Part shown: piece by piece, positions 1-13,029 of the stretch
Layout: every line of letters begins with the position of its first letter
How positions within the stretch are numbered: position 1 is the stretch's first letter
Origin: Pectinophora gossypiella
Taxonomy: Eukaryota; Arthropoda; Insecta; Lepidoptera; Gelechiidae
Assembly: GCF_024362695.1 (NCBI RefSeq)
Contig: NC_065433.1
Location: 27,685,700-27,749,699 of the forward strand
Reading direction: 5' to 3'
DNA: 64,000 nt
Notes under the pieces: model-generated
What the model was told of the DNA's origin: nothing
Seen by the model: the letters and a program-made list of their open reading frames with translations, nothing else
Databases searched by the model: none
Translations under genes and position numbers: made by a program

Positions 1-24
1 GTTCCGGCATTCGAATATAATATA

Positions 25-85
25 TATATATATATGTCCCACTGCTTGGCACAGGCCTCCCCTCAAGCAAGCGGAGGGGGTTTAA
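25..85 (-). mobile_element. SINE-A tail fragment at window edge
   Basis: GTCCCACTGCTTGGCACAGG and CGGAGGGGG follow a TA run. Similar tail scraps are at 17520-17590, 44297-44330 and 52368-52411. Confidence 0.5.
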
Positions 86-619
86 AAAACAATAATTAAT
101 TACCATGAATTTTCCGACAGGAAAATCAGTTTAAAGAACTTTATTCTCATAAAAAAACTATACATAGTCACTTAACATGAGAACTAAATGTTTTTACAAA
201 TGATAGATAAAGTGCCGTTGAGCAGGCAGAGAGGGTATGCAAATCCACTTGTTTTCAACCCAGAATTACTTTAAAAGCGTTTGTAATACTGAACTATAAA
301 GATAATATCAGTGTTGCCACCCTATGATGCCACGTGTAGCTTTATGAGGTGTGTGTAACGCCTGGTTTACTACCTCATTGCCTGTTGGCGATTAAATGTG
401 TGTCCCGCCCCCCGCCCCGACTGCGCGGGAGCTGAACTTCCGATCGTAACACTACATTTTAATCCAAATATGGCGGCTACAATGTTCAACGTTTGTGTCC
501 GGCGCCTGTATCGGAGCGTTTCGGCGTATTATGTTCATGTCGCATGCAGTCCGGTCGTCTAATTTTCAATAGGTATAGCAGTGTAGCTGAAGTTATCCTT
601 TAGGCAATAAGAGTAGTAT

Positions 620-1062
620 AAGGCCTTTGACATGGCTCTTGTAACGACTACGTACTTACATCGGTAAGTCGTAACTGAGACCAGCGGCAAAACGTTTCTT
701 CCGAAGCACGGAACATGTTACTTTCGGATATCAGGGTTATCAGCCTGTATTGGGTAGTTTCCTAGGTTAAAGATAAATTATGAAATTCTAAAGGTGACAA
801 AAACTTATTTATGAATTTTAACAAAGAAAAATGTAAGAATAAGTGAGATATTTTTCTGTGATATCACAGGTTGCTTTTTCATATAAATTCCATTGTAATT
901 TCGTGTTTTGAAGTTTAGTCAAAATTAACTGATTTGACTAGGAAACCACCCTATTGTCCTAACCAAATCAGGGTACACAAAGTTGATTTGTCCCGACCGG
1001 ACTCCAACCCGGGACCTCCGGGTCGTGAGCACAACGCTCAACCACTGGACCACAGATGCCGT
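620..1062 (-). mobile_element. SINE-B copy split by about 190 bp of other sequence
   Basis: The body part at 620-755 (TGGCTCTTGTAACGACTACG) and the head at 945-1062 (CCAACCCGGGACCTCCGGG, ACGCTCAACCACTGGACC) are in register. The AT-rich stretch between them is not part of the family. Confidence 0.55.
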
Positions 1063-2690
1063 ATTATTTTTGTGGTTGTTAATTGTCGTGGTTATTTATG
1101 AATTGTTCGTAGCTTACGACGCTTCTCCTCTCTACACTCAAGAAGACATCTTTCTAATTTATCTATTGACTCGTACATAACATCACAAACATGTTTATCC
1201 ATTATTTCCTACCGACCAACTTTGCAAAGTGATTGCAAAAAGATATTTATCGTTGGCACCTACATAAACTCACCTATCGCAAACTCACTCGCCTTTCCTC
1301 GTTCATCTATCGGGCTTAATTGCAATAAAATATTCACATCCATCGATGAATGTCGAATTGCTGTGAATAAGTTGCGCAATGATTACTGATTCGCTCGTGA
1401 TGGATGAACTTCTGAATCGGGAACTTCGTTTGCAGCGGGATCCCAAATAATCCGATCGTGGCGTTGCCGTGAATATAGGATTATGTTAATACCCAACCTG
1501 TTTAAGTAGCAGCGACAACAAATTACGTGTAACTCAGTTATCTTGATGACAACCCGGCTAAACTTATTTGCCAACGTCCGTTTTCGTTGCTGTTCCCTTG
1601 TTCGTTTCCTCTAAAGGCTGAGACTCATATTAAATCGTGACTTTCATTCCACTCCATTGGCTGCGAGTTGGTTGTAGCATGCTTATTTTGTTGAAACATT
1701 TCCATTTCCTTCGCACGATGCGAGCATCCTTGGTCTCGACGAGGCGCTATAAAAAGCTACATTGAGCACCCTCGACTCAATGCCCTTCGTCGTTTCAACG
1801 GAAACGGCAAGCGTTTTACGTTTTCCATAGCAAACACAAATAGTTGGAAGGAGCGCCCACTCCACAGCGAGAGCGGGGCCTCAATATGCCGCAAACTACA
1901 GCAACACACTTCTGACGCAATTTCAATCCTTGGAGATTGTTTGAATAACGAACGTCCTGCAGCATTTGAATTACTTATTTCGCCAATATTGCTATGACTG
2001 CCGAGTAAATATTATCTGTCGACTGTTACCGACAACCAGTTGGGAGTGACCTCGATACCACACTTCACATTAATGGAAGTCTAAACTCCCAACTCCCATT
2101 CGGAAAATTTAATTTTAGTTTTGTCAAAGTTGTATTGCCAGCGGCAGTATCAACACGCAACTCTCAACTTGTACGTCGACACGAGAGCCCTATCTCATTT
2201 CAAATAGAAAATTAATAACACTGAAATATCAACATTTGCTAAGGCATTTTGCTCATAATCCGTGGTTTATGAGACTTCTTTGAGAAATATTGTGTGAGTA
2301 GAGCTGGAGAGAAGTAGCTTCATTGTTTGAAGTATTTTAATGCTATCCAACCTCATAACTGGAATTTCTTACCGGAAGGAGAGAGGTATCTAGTAAGTAT
2401 TTTCGTTCATGTTGTGCTAGGAACGCTCCCACTAGCAGTACAACCTACCTCTAAGATAACTTTATAAGATTTAATTTGAACAAACTGGTATTTGCAATAG
2501 AACGTGTTGTATGAAGAGTTGTTTTATGAGGATTTGAGTTATTTAATATTGTGATATCGTGCCAGCCCACCATATTCTGCGACTATTACAATTTTACGAT
2601 AATTTTATAAAATACATAAACTATATTATGTATCACAGGTAAAACAAAATACGAGTATAATATGCTCGTTATTTGTTTCATGTTCCTTGA
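1063..2690. other. No gene recognised
   Basis: Only short chance ORFs; no splice-consistent coding blocks and no repeat shared with the rest of the window. Confidence 0.5.
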
Positions 2691-2738
2691 TTTAATCGTA
2701 GTGTCACAGATTCAAATCCCGGCTCAGGCCCTAAACCA

Positions 2739-2878
2739 TTTTTTTACGTGACTTAGGATTAACTACTTGGCCGGACAAATGGGGAGCGCTGAGGGCTCTC
2801 ACCCAGTACAAAATTTTAGATCTGAGGGGCACGAACCTCGGCTCAGGGCGTCGTCTGAGCGGAAGAATATTTGCTGGT
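2739..2878 (-). mobile_element. SINE-P copy nested in SINE-R
   Basis: The minus-strand copy has its T run at 2739, then GGATTAACTACTTGGCCGG and GAGCGCTGAGGGCTCTC. CTAAACCA flanks it at 2731-2738 and 2879-2886, an 8-bp target duplication. Confidence 0.8.
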
Positions 2879-2991
2879 CTAAACCACTGAAACTTTTTGA
2901 GTTTAAATTAATGTTTGTATGGATCATAAATAATTAATACCACATGGTTTTCAGGATCTGCGCAATGTAGCCGACGAGGAGTAAGCATATA

Positions 2992-3128
2992 CAGGGTGTT
3001 AGTGACATCGTAACGAATATTAAGGGGGATGTTTCAGATTAAAAAGAAAAGTAAAAAAGAAACATGAATTTTGCGACGGAAAATTCCACTTGTATCTCAG
3101 AATCATGGTAACACTAACTAACACCCTG
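2992..3128. mobile_element. 137-bp MITE with CAGGGTGTTAGT ends and TA duplication
   Basis: CAGGGTGTTAGTGACATCG starts the element and the reverse complement CACTAACTAACACCCTG ends it. TA lies on each side, as for Tc1/mariner-type elements. It is inserted in SINE-R. Confidence 0.75.
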
Positions 3129-3189
3129 TATACTATATACCTCTGCCTCCCCTTTCGGAAATACAGGCGTGATTGTATGTTATGATAAA

Positions 3190-5234
3190 TTTTCATGTTT
3201 CACATTGCAACGCTTCACTTCACCCAATAAGCAATATCTGTATGTACATACACTGGCGCGCCGCCTCTGGCATATGGCTGTTACCATTTGAGAGATGAAC
3301 GACAAAGGCAATAATATTACTCTGTGCTAAAAGTCGAATACGTATTTCCGTATAAATCGTTACAGAATGCGAAAATTACACAGATGATTGCAATCAGCAT
3401 TCTCTATTAAACCAATAGGAATAAGTACATAAAAATAAAAGCAAATTTCCAATGGAGCTCTGCTTTTACGCACAGTTTAATAGACTGTCATTTGAGCGTT
3501 TGATAACAAAGAAGCGGCTTTCGAACACCCCAGTTGCCATTCATTCACGACGCGAAAGATGCCTGTAATCGTAGTTCAAGCCTTTGATGCATTCCCGTTG
3601 TTTTGTGCGGAAATTTTTCGCCTGGCAACCGACAAACAAATTTGGTGAAATGTTTAACTTCGCACACCCAAAGACGGTAAACAGGAAACCTTCGCGCTGA
3701 TTGCGAGTCCACACTGCTTGCAAAAGTAAACTACATTTACATGTCATAAATGCACTGAAAAGTTTATTTTTCTGTTGATTTTGGTTCTGTTTTCCTTTGT
3801 CTATAAATGTATTTAGTGCCGAAACAGCGTTTAATAGGAAAAGTTTGGGATTACGCTAGGTCGCGGATATTACTTAGTATTTGAACAATGTTTTTGCATA
3901 GCGCTATGCACGTATCAGAGTTAGTATACCATCGCCGTATGAGTCCATTATCATAATCGCGAAGTGGATATTGTGTAACAGCACCGCAATTTGCAGTGAA
4001 GTTTAATGTTGTGATTTCTCCTCAATGCTGATTATGTTCATTCAAATGATTAACATTATTATCCATCTTGTAAACAGCTCCATAGGCAGTCCAGTTTCTC
4101 GATTGGAGGCTGGAACATGGTTTAAAATGTAGCTGCCAATCAACATGTCGCGTTGGTCCCGGGAGTATACTTGTTGGTGGCGGAGTGGCGGGTATGATCG
4201 ATGAGTGGGGGCGTCGCCGGGTCTAATGTTGTCTGTAATCTGTCATCGCAGGGATTAGCGCGCGACTGTACCGTTTCTAATGGGACGCGCGCTCGTCTGC
4301 TGCCGAACCTACCACTGGGAAATACCCTACCCTTCACGTACCCATTAATTAGCACGTCATACATTGCGACAGATGCGAAAAGTACAACCCTGTGTGTTCA
4401 TTTACTTACGATTGTATTTCATTATACTTTGGAAAGATTAATTCCAAAAACACAATAAGTCGCGACGTTCGATTGAATCTTTTGAATTAATAAAGTATGG
4501 TATCTGCAGATAACGAAGCTTTTCAATTTCTCATCATTCTCGTTGAATCCAGTATATAATTATATTTGTACCAGGTTGTCTATTATGACAATTCTCAGTA
4601 CTAAATTCAAATAAATTTAGGTACCTATTGTATTTAAAGTTAGACAGAATCGCAATTGGTATTGTGTTAGTTTATCGCTAGAAATGTCGGATTGGGGAAC
4701 AACTATCTACCAAATTAGCGGTTCAAATTCCGTTGGTTTCTCGTTAATGTGAGGATTTGCAGTTTGAAATTGGTATGAAATGTCGGGGTGACGGAACCGC
4801 GCGGAGCCGAGTGGCGTTTGACCGCCAGCGCTAAGACCACTAATTAGTACGCTCCACGGACCCACTCCGCGATGAAGCAGTGAAATAAGTCAATAGCTCT
4901 GAATTTGAGAACACATTTCAACATTTTCCAGCGAAGCTACGTCGTCGAGCGCTAATTGGGAATTAGTTTCGCTCTTTGGGCAAAACAATACCTTTGACAC
5001 TCGTATTTTGAATCAGGAACGGTACGTTCAAAGAGCAATTTAAGTATGCAATTATATAGGCAGCGATACGAAAACGCTTGTAAAGGAATCAAGAATAGGG
5101 TGGAAAGTTCAAAGCAGTAAGTATTTTAGTTCGAAAACATGTGAAATTGTTTGAAGAGTAAAGTAATATTTGTATGTGGAGTTTGATACGAGTATTCGTG
5201 TGATCGTGGAATTACGTTTAGTCTGCCTGTGTAG
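3190..5234. other. No gene recognised
   Basis: Two overlapping opposing ORFs at 4140-4458 have no recognisable motif and coincide with a locally GC-rich patch. Confidence 0.5.
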
Positions 5235-5375
5235 TCATGAATATCATGTACCAACTTTAGAACCCGGTCGCACTATCATATTTGACATTTAATGAGACTT
5301 ACGGTTTGATTTGTCAAAAAAGTTAATGTGACATGGTATCAAAGTGTATACATATCGTGACCGTACGTACAGTGA
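5235..5375 (+). repeat. Repeat G copy
   Basis: ATATCATGTACCAACTTTAG, CGCACTATCATATTTGACAT and TTAATGTGACATGGTATCAA match the blocks at 30.8 and 52.2-52.6 kb. Confidence 0.65.
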
Positions 5376-5399
5376 TGTGAAAGAGAGCAGTATATATGT

Positions 5400-6565
5400 C
5401 GTGGCCAGATCATAGAATTGACCATTTCATGAAATGATCGACCATTTCATGAAATGGTCGTATTTCATGAAATGGCCAACTTCAACTGACCATATCGTTT
5501 AAACGTCAGCGTTTAATGATATTTCCATCCACGTTTGGCCATATCATTAATGTAGGGTGTCCATGATAAGTGGTGTAATAAAAACGCTAAATAAGGTAGG
5601 AAATAATGTATTACTCTAGTACAAAGTACAAAAATGTTTAAAAGTCAAATAAAAATTAAAAAGTCATTTTCGATTAACGGAGTGTTGATGTAGTTGACAT
5701 ATACGCCGTAACTGCATCTCGCTTTGAAGTCGTCGTCATATTTTTTGACACTATTTCATGCCATTGGTCATCATTCAGTATACTTTTCGTGTGTAAGATA
5801 ACATACTGGCGGCTTAGGGGTGGCCCAAGGGCCACCCCCGCCGCACCCTAACCTACCGTTATGCCTTGTAAAAATTATAAAAAAAGGATTATGATAATTT
5901 AAATTATGACAAAAACATTTATGCGTTTTAATAGAATCCCGTTTCAAGTAGTTAATGCCATCTGCGGCAAATCTACAATAAGTCACGTCAAAAAAAGAAA
6001 CTTTACGGACAGTAGGGTCGTCTATATTTTTCTTTTTTTAAATTAATATCTCTTCATTCGCAGTTTTAATTATATCATATTTTGAAATCCAATAATAGTC
6101 CATTGATTTACGTAGCGTGGTCACTCGACCTTCATTATTTGCTATATAACCTAAAAATAAAAATAAAGTTGCTGTCTACTGTTAAAACGAGTTTTTCTTT
6201 TCACCTTAGTGTCAAAACATTGCTTCACTGCACTTTTATCTTGTATTTGCTCATTATTATTCGTATTATTCGCGTTCACACAAGAATAATTATTGTCCGC
6301 CGCCATTATGCAAAACAAAAACAAAGCGACACCAGCGCCACTACCGGTGGATAATGTTACTATTTTACGATATGATCGCTAACGTTTGGCCATATCATGA
6401 AGTAATCATGCAATTAGTTGGTCATATCGTTAAACGTTTTGTGTTCATTGATCTGGCCAAACCACATCATGATGTGGCCAACGAATGTTGTTCTATTTTT
6501 CGATCGACCATTTCATGAAATGGTCGATCATTTCATGAAATGATCAATTCTATGATATGGCCACG
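5400..6565. mobile_element. 1.17-kb inverted-repeat element with repeated TTTCATGAAA palindromes
   Basis: The ends CGTGGCC...CATAGAATTGA at 5400 and their reverse complement ending at 6565 form inverted repeats of about 60 bp, each holding two or three CATTTCATGAAATG palindromes. TATATA lies on both outer sides. Subterminal motifs such as GGCCATATCAT recur at both ends. The interior (ORFs of no more than 90 codons, a 3' scrap of SINE-P at 5945-5998 and a GC-rich GGTGGCCC hairpin at about 5820-5840) has no transposase. It is a non-autonomous DNA element of unknown superfamily. Confidence 0.75.
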
Positions 6566-6654
6566 ATATATATACAAGCTCCGCGCAGATGCACGAGGGT
6601 CTAGCAAGGTTACAAACGTTGCGATTCCGCTACACTAATGTATATTCCTCTAAC

Positions 6655-6775
6655 GTGTGGGTTGTGTGGTAGATGACCAACCTCAGCAACCCTGGGTTGT
6701 TATTGAGCACAGTAACTGTTTCCACCAGGATTCGACCCGGGACCTCCGGATCGTAAGCCCAACGCTCTTCACTAA
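6655..6775 (-). mobile_element. SINE-B with internal deletion
   Basis: GTGTGGGTTGTGTGGTAGAT runs into the head (ATTCGACCCGGGACCTCCGG, ACGCTCTTCAC); about 150 bp of the usual middle are missing. Confidence 0.6.
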
Positions 6776-7968
6776 AAGAAATCCTGACAAATAAATGCTA
6801 CTATAGTATTAATGAATATTTTAATGATTCGGATTTAAACATTTAAAAGCCTCCTTCTCTCTTGTTTTTTCTTTTGTTGTGCCCGAAAGGGTCTGTGATG
6901 TGACCAACTTGTACACCATCATAGTATGCAAATAAAGAATATTAAATATTTCGGTAGAAATTAACATAACGTAGTATCACTCCTGTATTCCCGAAGGGGT
7001 AGGCAGATGTGTACATACACTCACTCCTCGTCGGTGGAGATTTTTTAGGAAAACTTTCAAAAAAAAAAAAAACCATCTTACGACTTCATATCAACAGAGG
7101 CTGTAAGTTGTCTTGAGCTCTGCCAACCCCATTACGGATTACAGGCATGAGTTTATGCATGTTGCTGTAAGGGTTAGTGCGGTCCGAACATTTTTGCGGA
7201 GTCAGAACTTTTACGTTTATTGAGTTTTCCCTAAGCACGGCTAAGTGCAATAAAAACGAAAGAAATAAGTTTTTACTTGACTATTTATAGAAAAACACAG
7301 AATAGTATATATGCTTTCGAGGTGCTACCAATAGCAGAGCGCAAGTAGTAAGAGCCCAAGGAAATGGATTTTCTACTGTGCTTTTAAATATAAATTTACA
7401 GGTGCTTACAGTGATTGATCGTGGTGTCGTACACTATGCTCTTTACACACATTATATCATACATAACGTAGCTCCGTAACACTGAGAAATATTTAGTACT
7501 ATTCATGATAATTACACGTAGGTATTTCAATTTACCAATTAAATCTGAATTTTGACGAATTGACACTTCAAAACTTATTGCATTTTATGTACATTTTATA
7601 TTGGTTATAATGTAGACCCTTTGATTCTGTTAGAGGTCCGCGCAGAACGTGGGAGGTTCGTAATAACTTGTGAAACTTGATAATTTCGCGAGAGTCACGC
7701 CTTTGATCTCTGAAGGTTTAATAAATAAGTCAATTTATGTAAATGTTATGTTTTGATGGAACTGACACTGAAGGTCGCAGATGTACGCGACGAGGTCGAA
7801 TTCGCAAAAATGCTATTCAAAACAATATTTTATTTGCATTCATTATCTATACATAAATACACAGGGTCACGCGTATTTATTATTTCTAGACATTACTGTG
7901 TATATAGTCAGTCTCGAAGTAGGTACCTAATGAAAGAAAGAAAGAAAAAAAAATAAGCTTAACACAAC

Positions 7969-8290
7969 AATGGCCCCGATTCCTGCAGTAATTTTATTTT
8001 AAGTTATACCTGTCATTTTCTTATCCGCCTAAAAGAAAAGGCACGGATGATTGACAACTGTTAATTTTAACAAACCGGGTAAATAAAATAGGCATCTCGC
8101 TCCTTTAACGTGTGCTGTCAACTTAATTCTGTCGGGTTATTTGAGTTTTTTAAATTTCTGCTTAAAATTGACGTGTGTTCCACAAATTTTATGCATGTCG
8201 ATTACCGGTCCCTTTCCTTTTCGGCGGATAAGAAAATGGCAGGTAAAACTTAAAATAAAGTTAGATGGTGTGTACAGGAATCAGCACCAA
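7969..8290. mobile_element. MITE-Q, uninterrupted copy
   Basis: A 322-bp element with terminal inverted repeats of about 70 bp that include GATTCCTG at the tip and TCATTTTCTTATCCGCC inside. It shares ends and interior (GTGCTGTCAACTTAATTCTG) with the copy at 29.4 kb. Confidence 0.8.
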
Positions 8291-8539
8291 TATAAATGTA
8301 AACATAACTAAAAAACTTAAAGCAAAGTAGTGAAAACAAAACTACATAAACACTTAAAATCCACGTGTGGAGGAGGTCCAAAAAAAAAATCTTCGGCGCG
8401 GATTCCGGTGCTGGTTTTATGGGAGACCAAACAAATGTAATTCCGTCGTGATAAATCCTAATCTTTTTGCTCAATACACATCCCTATGAAATATGTACAT
8501 CTTTTTTAAATCTTATCTTTGTAGCTTTGAAAACCTTCA

Positions 8540-8885
8540 GAGCCCAGAAAATATTTTTAGAGTTCCGTACCCGAAGGGCAAAAAAACAGGACCCTATTCT
8601 TTTCCGTCTGTCACCAGCCTGCATATCAAGAACCGCGGTAGCTAGACAGTTGAAATTTTCACAAATTATGTATTTCCGTTGTCGCTATAACAACAAATTC
8701 TAAAAACAAAATAAAATAAATATTTGAGGAGGCTTCCATACAATAAACGCGTATATTTGGCCCTTTTTTGCTTGATATCAATAACGGTAACAGGTAGGCA
8801 ATATATTTGTGTACCTGCTGTTGTTTACCTAATCAATGGTACGGAACCGTCCGTGCGTGAGTCCGACTCGCACTTAGCCGGTTTT
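8540..8885. repeat. Widespread lepidopteran-type repeat with GTTCCGTACCC ends
   Basis: It starts AGAGTTCCGTACCCGAAGGG and ends with GGTACGGAACCGTCCGTGCG and CGACTCGCACTTAGCCGG. The GTTCCGTACC and GGTACGGAAC segments are complementary. I know this type from many moth and butterfly sequences; its transposon class is unclear to me. Confidence 0.6.
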
Positions 8886-9230
8886 TATTATTAAACGTCC
8901 CGTTTAACCTGCATATAATGCGAAAGAATTTTTGTAACAAAAGCCAGACTTAAGTTGGATTGCGGAAAAATAATACTTTGTGACAGTTTATTTAAATCAA
9001 GTGAATTTTAAGGAAAACTTTTCATGTCACGTTAGTTTTTTTCTTACCGAGATTTAAGAAAATGCAATGGTAAAAGTTAAAAGAAAATATCCGTACAAGG
9101 GCTAAAATGACTTTTTTTTAGGCACGGAATTTGTGTACATTGAGCCTTTAAAATTTGCCAATCACGTGTGTCCAGTGCGTGTCCACTGTGCTGGCTCGCC
9201 GCTCACTCCGCCCCGCCCCTGTATCTGTGT

Positions 9231-9392
9231 GGGGCCTGTTTCATAAAACACAACAATTGTAAATTACAAAGACAATTTGATGTACATTGCGAAGTGTGTG
9301 ATCACAAATATTTTGCAGTTTCAAATTAGCTACGTAATGAACACCAAATTGTCGTTGTAATTAACAATTGTAAGTTTTACGAAACAGGCCCC
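9231..9392. mobile_element. 162-bp MITE with GGGGCCTGTTTC ends
   Basis: Both ends read GGGGCCTGTTTC followed by about 40 further bases that pair with few mismatches (CAATTGTAAATTACAA on the left). It is nearly all inverted repeat. No certain target duplication. Confidence 0.75.
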
Positions 9393-9549
9393 TGAACTCT
9401 CAAACAACAGTGGCACGCCGCGTCTAAACTACGCCACACAACGCTTTCAACAGCCTCATTATTTTACAGCTTTATTAAAGGTGTCACCTTCAGGTGTCAC
9501 TCTCGTTTAAATAACGGAAAATTTCTTCCGTGTCTTATTTTCCTCAGCG

Positions 9550-9663
9550 TACGCGTATAGGGCGGAAGGCAAGAGGGAAACCTCTGCCCTATTTTTCCCT
9601 AAAAAAGTAGCATGGAGAATGCTACACCGACAAGAGCGTGGCTTTTAAATTAGTGATGATGAC
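9550..9663 (+). mobile_element. 3' end of retroposon E family
   Basis: GGGCGGAAGGCAAGAGGGAA, CCCTAAAAAAGTAGCATGG and ACCGACAAGAGCGTGGC match 48.36-48.46 kb. Confidence 0.65.
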
Positions 9664-10689
9664 GCGTATTGTTTATTCTATGATTCAGCTATAAATAACT
9701 TGTCCTAAAGCATTAATAGGACTTGGCATAGAACTGTAATATAAGTGTTCCCCAGTGATCTTAGGTCAAAAAGTCTGTTTTAGATTATAGGGAACGCAGA
9801 TCTTGTTCACACGCAATGTGTCTGGTGCCTACAGACGCAAGGTTAACAAGTCTACCAGCAGCTATCTCTTGGAACACTGCAGGATCAGTAAAGACGCCAT
9901 TCTTAAAGTGTAAACATAATTTAGCTTTAACACAAAGTAACGACCACTTTGCTGAACGTATCATATAAAACTTGCCACGTTATTATTATATGTGTTGAAT
10001 GGATTTTTTGATAGCAGTTGATGATGTGTTCTCAAGTAGCGATTGCTTTTACGATCGTGTATTGCTCCGTGGTAGCGGGATGAATATTCACGGTATATCC
10101 CGAACGAAGTAGGCACAAGATAATAACTTGTTTCTATGATCTGTGGTCAGGATCAGCAGGAGCAGCAGAAAGTGACGTAGCTTTATGTATTATGAAACGA
10201 TATTTTTAAAGAAACATTATTTGTTGCAAGTGCCGCTATGTCGATTTATTACTAAGCAGTCAAAAGAAAATGAATATCACCAAAGCCCTTTTCCACGCGA
10301 CCCACTTTCACAGTCATTTAATTTGCTAACGAAAAAGCGTTTGATTGGCTGCACCGTAATCAAAGCATTCAGGTTAAAGGTCATGAAGAGTACTTGGCCA
10401 AATTAAAAGTTCACTCAATAAACATCTATGGCGTATCTATACTTGTTACCGCGTAAAACGGTAGAAAACAAAATCGGCGTATCAGTAAATAAAGCGAGCG
10501 ACTTATGTACTCCATTTACCGCCTAGAAAATACAGTACAATGAAAATTATCAAGGAATTTATTTTATTTATTTATTTAGGTACACATAAAAAAAATTTTA
10601 AACACACACTGGCATATAAATCTAACTACTACACTTTTAAAAATATAATAACTTTTTAAATACACACACAATACACTCGTAATATTACT

Positions 10690-10880
10690 GATGGTGCTGA
10701 TTAGAGTACACACCGTCTAATTTTATTTTAAGTTATACCTCTCGTTTCTTATCCTCTGAAAAAGAAACGGACAGGTAATCCAGGCATAAAATTTATGGAA
10801 CACATCAATTTTATGCAGAAATTTAAAAAAAAAACCTGCCTAAATTGTATATTGGCCAATAACTTGACATGATTTACTAA
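10690..10880. mobile_element. MITE-Q, one-sided fragment
   Basis: ATGGTGCTGATTAGAGTACA and the following inverted-repeat sequence match the right end of MITE-Q in reverse orientation. The match runs through the interior and then stops; the other end is lost. Confidence 0.65.
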
Positions 10881-11704
10881 TAAGGTCGGTGAAGCGTAGG
10901 TACTTACTTCTTACTCCATTCTGACTAGCTTAATAAGGAATAAAGTGGCTTATATTTATGTCAATAGGATAGTGTTGTAAGTCAAAGGCAAATTATGTAA
11001 TCATCATCATAATCATCAGCCGGAAGACAATGTTACGAAATGCTAATTATACGAGTGCTAAAAACAAAGACAGGTCTAAAAACAAATCATCTTCTCTTTT
11101 AAAGAAGCAAAAATATTATCTCATTGATACTTGGAATTAAAATACGTAGAAATAAAGGCAGCTGACGTTTTCCTCGTTGTAAATGTTGTATTGTAAATTC
11201 CGAGAAATGACGTAAATTAAATACGTACTGAGTAATGGATACTTGAAACATTTCTACATTTAGTAGTATTAAGAAATCTGCATCTATTTTCTGTCTATCG
11301 GGACGCTATTTTTAAGCTTTACTTAGTCGTTGTTCAACGAACAACGCAATAACTTCACACCCAGCACTCGTTGTACTACTATTGTCAATTTTCTCCACTC
11401 GAACACTCCTCAATAGTAGTTCGTTATAGACAGCTGTTTCCGAACGGCCGCGCCGGTTCACGCGAATACGACGCCCATTACCGTTGTAAACTTGAATGGA
11501 CTTTTATTATGTTGGTATTATTTTCATTATCATGTTGCGCGGGGCATAGAATGGTAACTCTGCGCCCCGTACCAATTCGTAGCTGGATTTACCTGACCCC
11601 CGTTGAATGTTGATCAAGAGAGAGTGCGGTCTCGCTCGTACTAACGCGTTAGGTGGCACACGGTAAGAATTTTTGTATGGATTGTGCTGTTTACCGTACG
11701 ATTC

Positions 11705-11825
11705 GTTAGACGACGCCCTGAGCCAAAGTTCGCGCACAACTGGGCACTATCAAGCCTATCTTGAATTTTGTACCGGGCGAGATCCCTCAGCGATCGCCAT
11801 ATGTCAGGCCAAGTAGTTAATGCTA
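11705..11825 (+). mobile_element. SINE-P fragment
   Basis: GACGACGCCCTGAGCCAAAG, TGTACCGGGCGAGATCC and GCCAAGTAGTTAATGC match the middle of SINE-P. Opposing chance ORFs here are by-products. Confidence 0.6.
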
Positions 11826-13029
11826 TAATTAAACGCACTATTCGCATGATCTTGTCCCGTAGGCACGCGGGACGCTATTGTGACGTCATTAGCATTCCCC
11901 TCGCGGTGTACATGTCGCAGCGGTATTCTATAATCCGTCGTATTACATTAACAGTTAGGTCAACAATTAGTCGGATTGTGATTGTAACACGTTCCCGAGT
12001 TCTCAAATAATTCAAAATACGAAAAATCTGATAAATCGACCACAAACTAACTCACGGCCACTATAATTAAAACACATAATAACAGGTTCTTACCACAGTA
12101 CTATTCAAAAAGGATAACCCAGGATCATGAAATGCATAGTAAATATTTGAATGACGTGGTGAATGCGTCGCTACATCGACATTGAGCTTTATTAGCATTT
12201 GCGTGGATTAGCTTGTTGTTGTGTCGCTTTATAACATCAAGGAGCTTCGAGTGCTTGTAGAGCCTACTGAGGGATTCCGCGTATTATCGTAGAAGCGGCA
12301 TTTATTTATTGACGCGACACCGGTTGCCGTTGCTAGCGTCGCATGCGCCACTCGCGTCTGCCGCGTCCACCGCATCGCGGCAACGGCTATTGTCACGTTC
12401 GACCTATATCTGCTAATTGAATAACTTCTGATTGCTGTCCTTTGTGCTCTTCTGTTGGGGATTAAGCTAGTTTTGAGGCTAATCCCCGCGTACTTTATAA
12501 ACTCATTCGGTTATTTATTTTCTAAACGGTTAATGTTTCTTCCACACAATGATAATGATGTGATATATAAATCTTAAGTAAAACGAACCCCGCGGCACAG
12601 TATACGTTAAAAAGAATTTACATTTCATCTACTTAAAAGAAAATATGAATACGTTTTAGAATCTAATAATAGGGTAAAGGAAGCGTTGAAATATGTGCCT
12701 CTTTTCTTGAAAATTTATTGGAGAGGCGTGATGAAAAACAAATTAAGGCCTGAGGTACTCGGCGAAGACACTCAAAGGGAAAGAAAAATAAACAACATTG
12801 CTATGAGGGTAGTTAATGGGCCCACAATTAGTATGCGGCGGCGGAGTGCTGGCCGCACCGCACTCTACGTACGTACAAAAGTCGAAAAGAAAATAAAATA
12901 CCAATAACACGGTAACTCGTTTGTAAAAATACACAAATTACGTACATACTTAAGTAATTTTTCTGTCTATTACCTTTTCATTTCATTTAACCTGTGATAG
13001 CCCAGTTCGAAGAACGCGGGACTTACCTA

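Larger units (their letters stand above)
2690..3190 (+). mobile_element. SINE-R, invaded by SINE-P and by a MITE
   Basis: A tRNA-like B box (GATTCAAATCCCGG) is followed by CAGGCCCTAAACCA. The body continues at 2879 (TAAACCACTGAAAC) and ends CAGGCGTGATTGTATG. Another copy lies at 13030-13265. Two later insertions split it, at 2739-2878 and 2992-3128. Confidence 0.65.

Noticed and set aside
4140..4458. Pair of overlapping opposing ORFs
   Set aside because: Both are open only because of local GC content; neither shows a motif or splice context.
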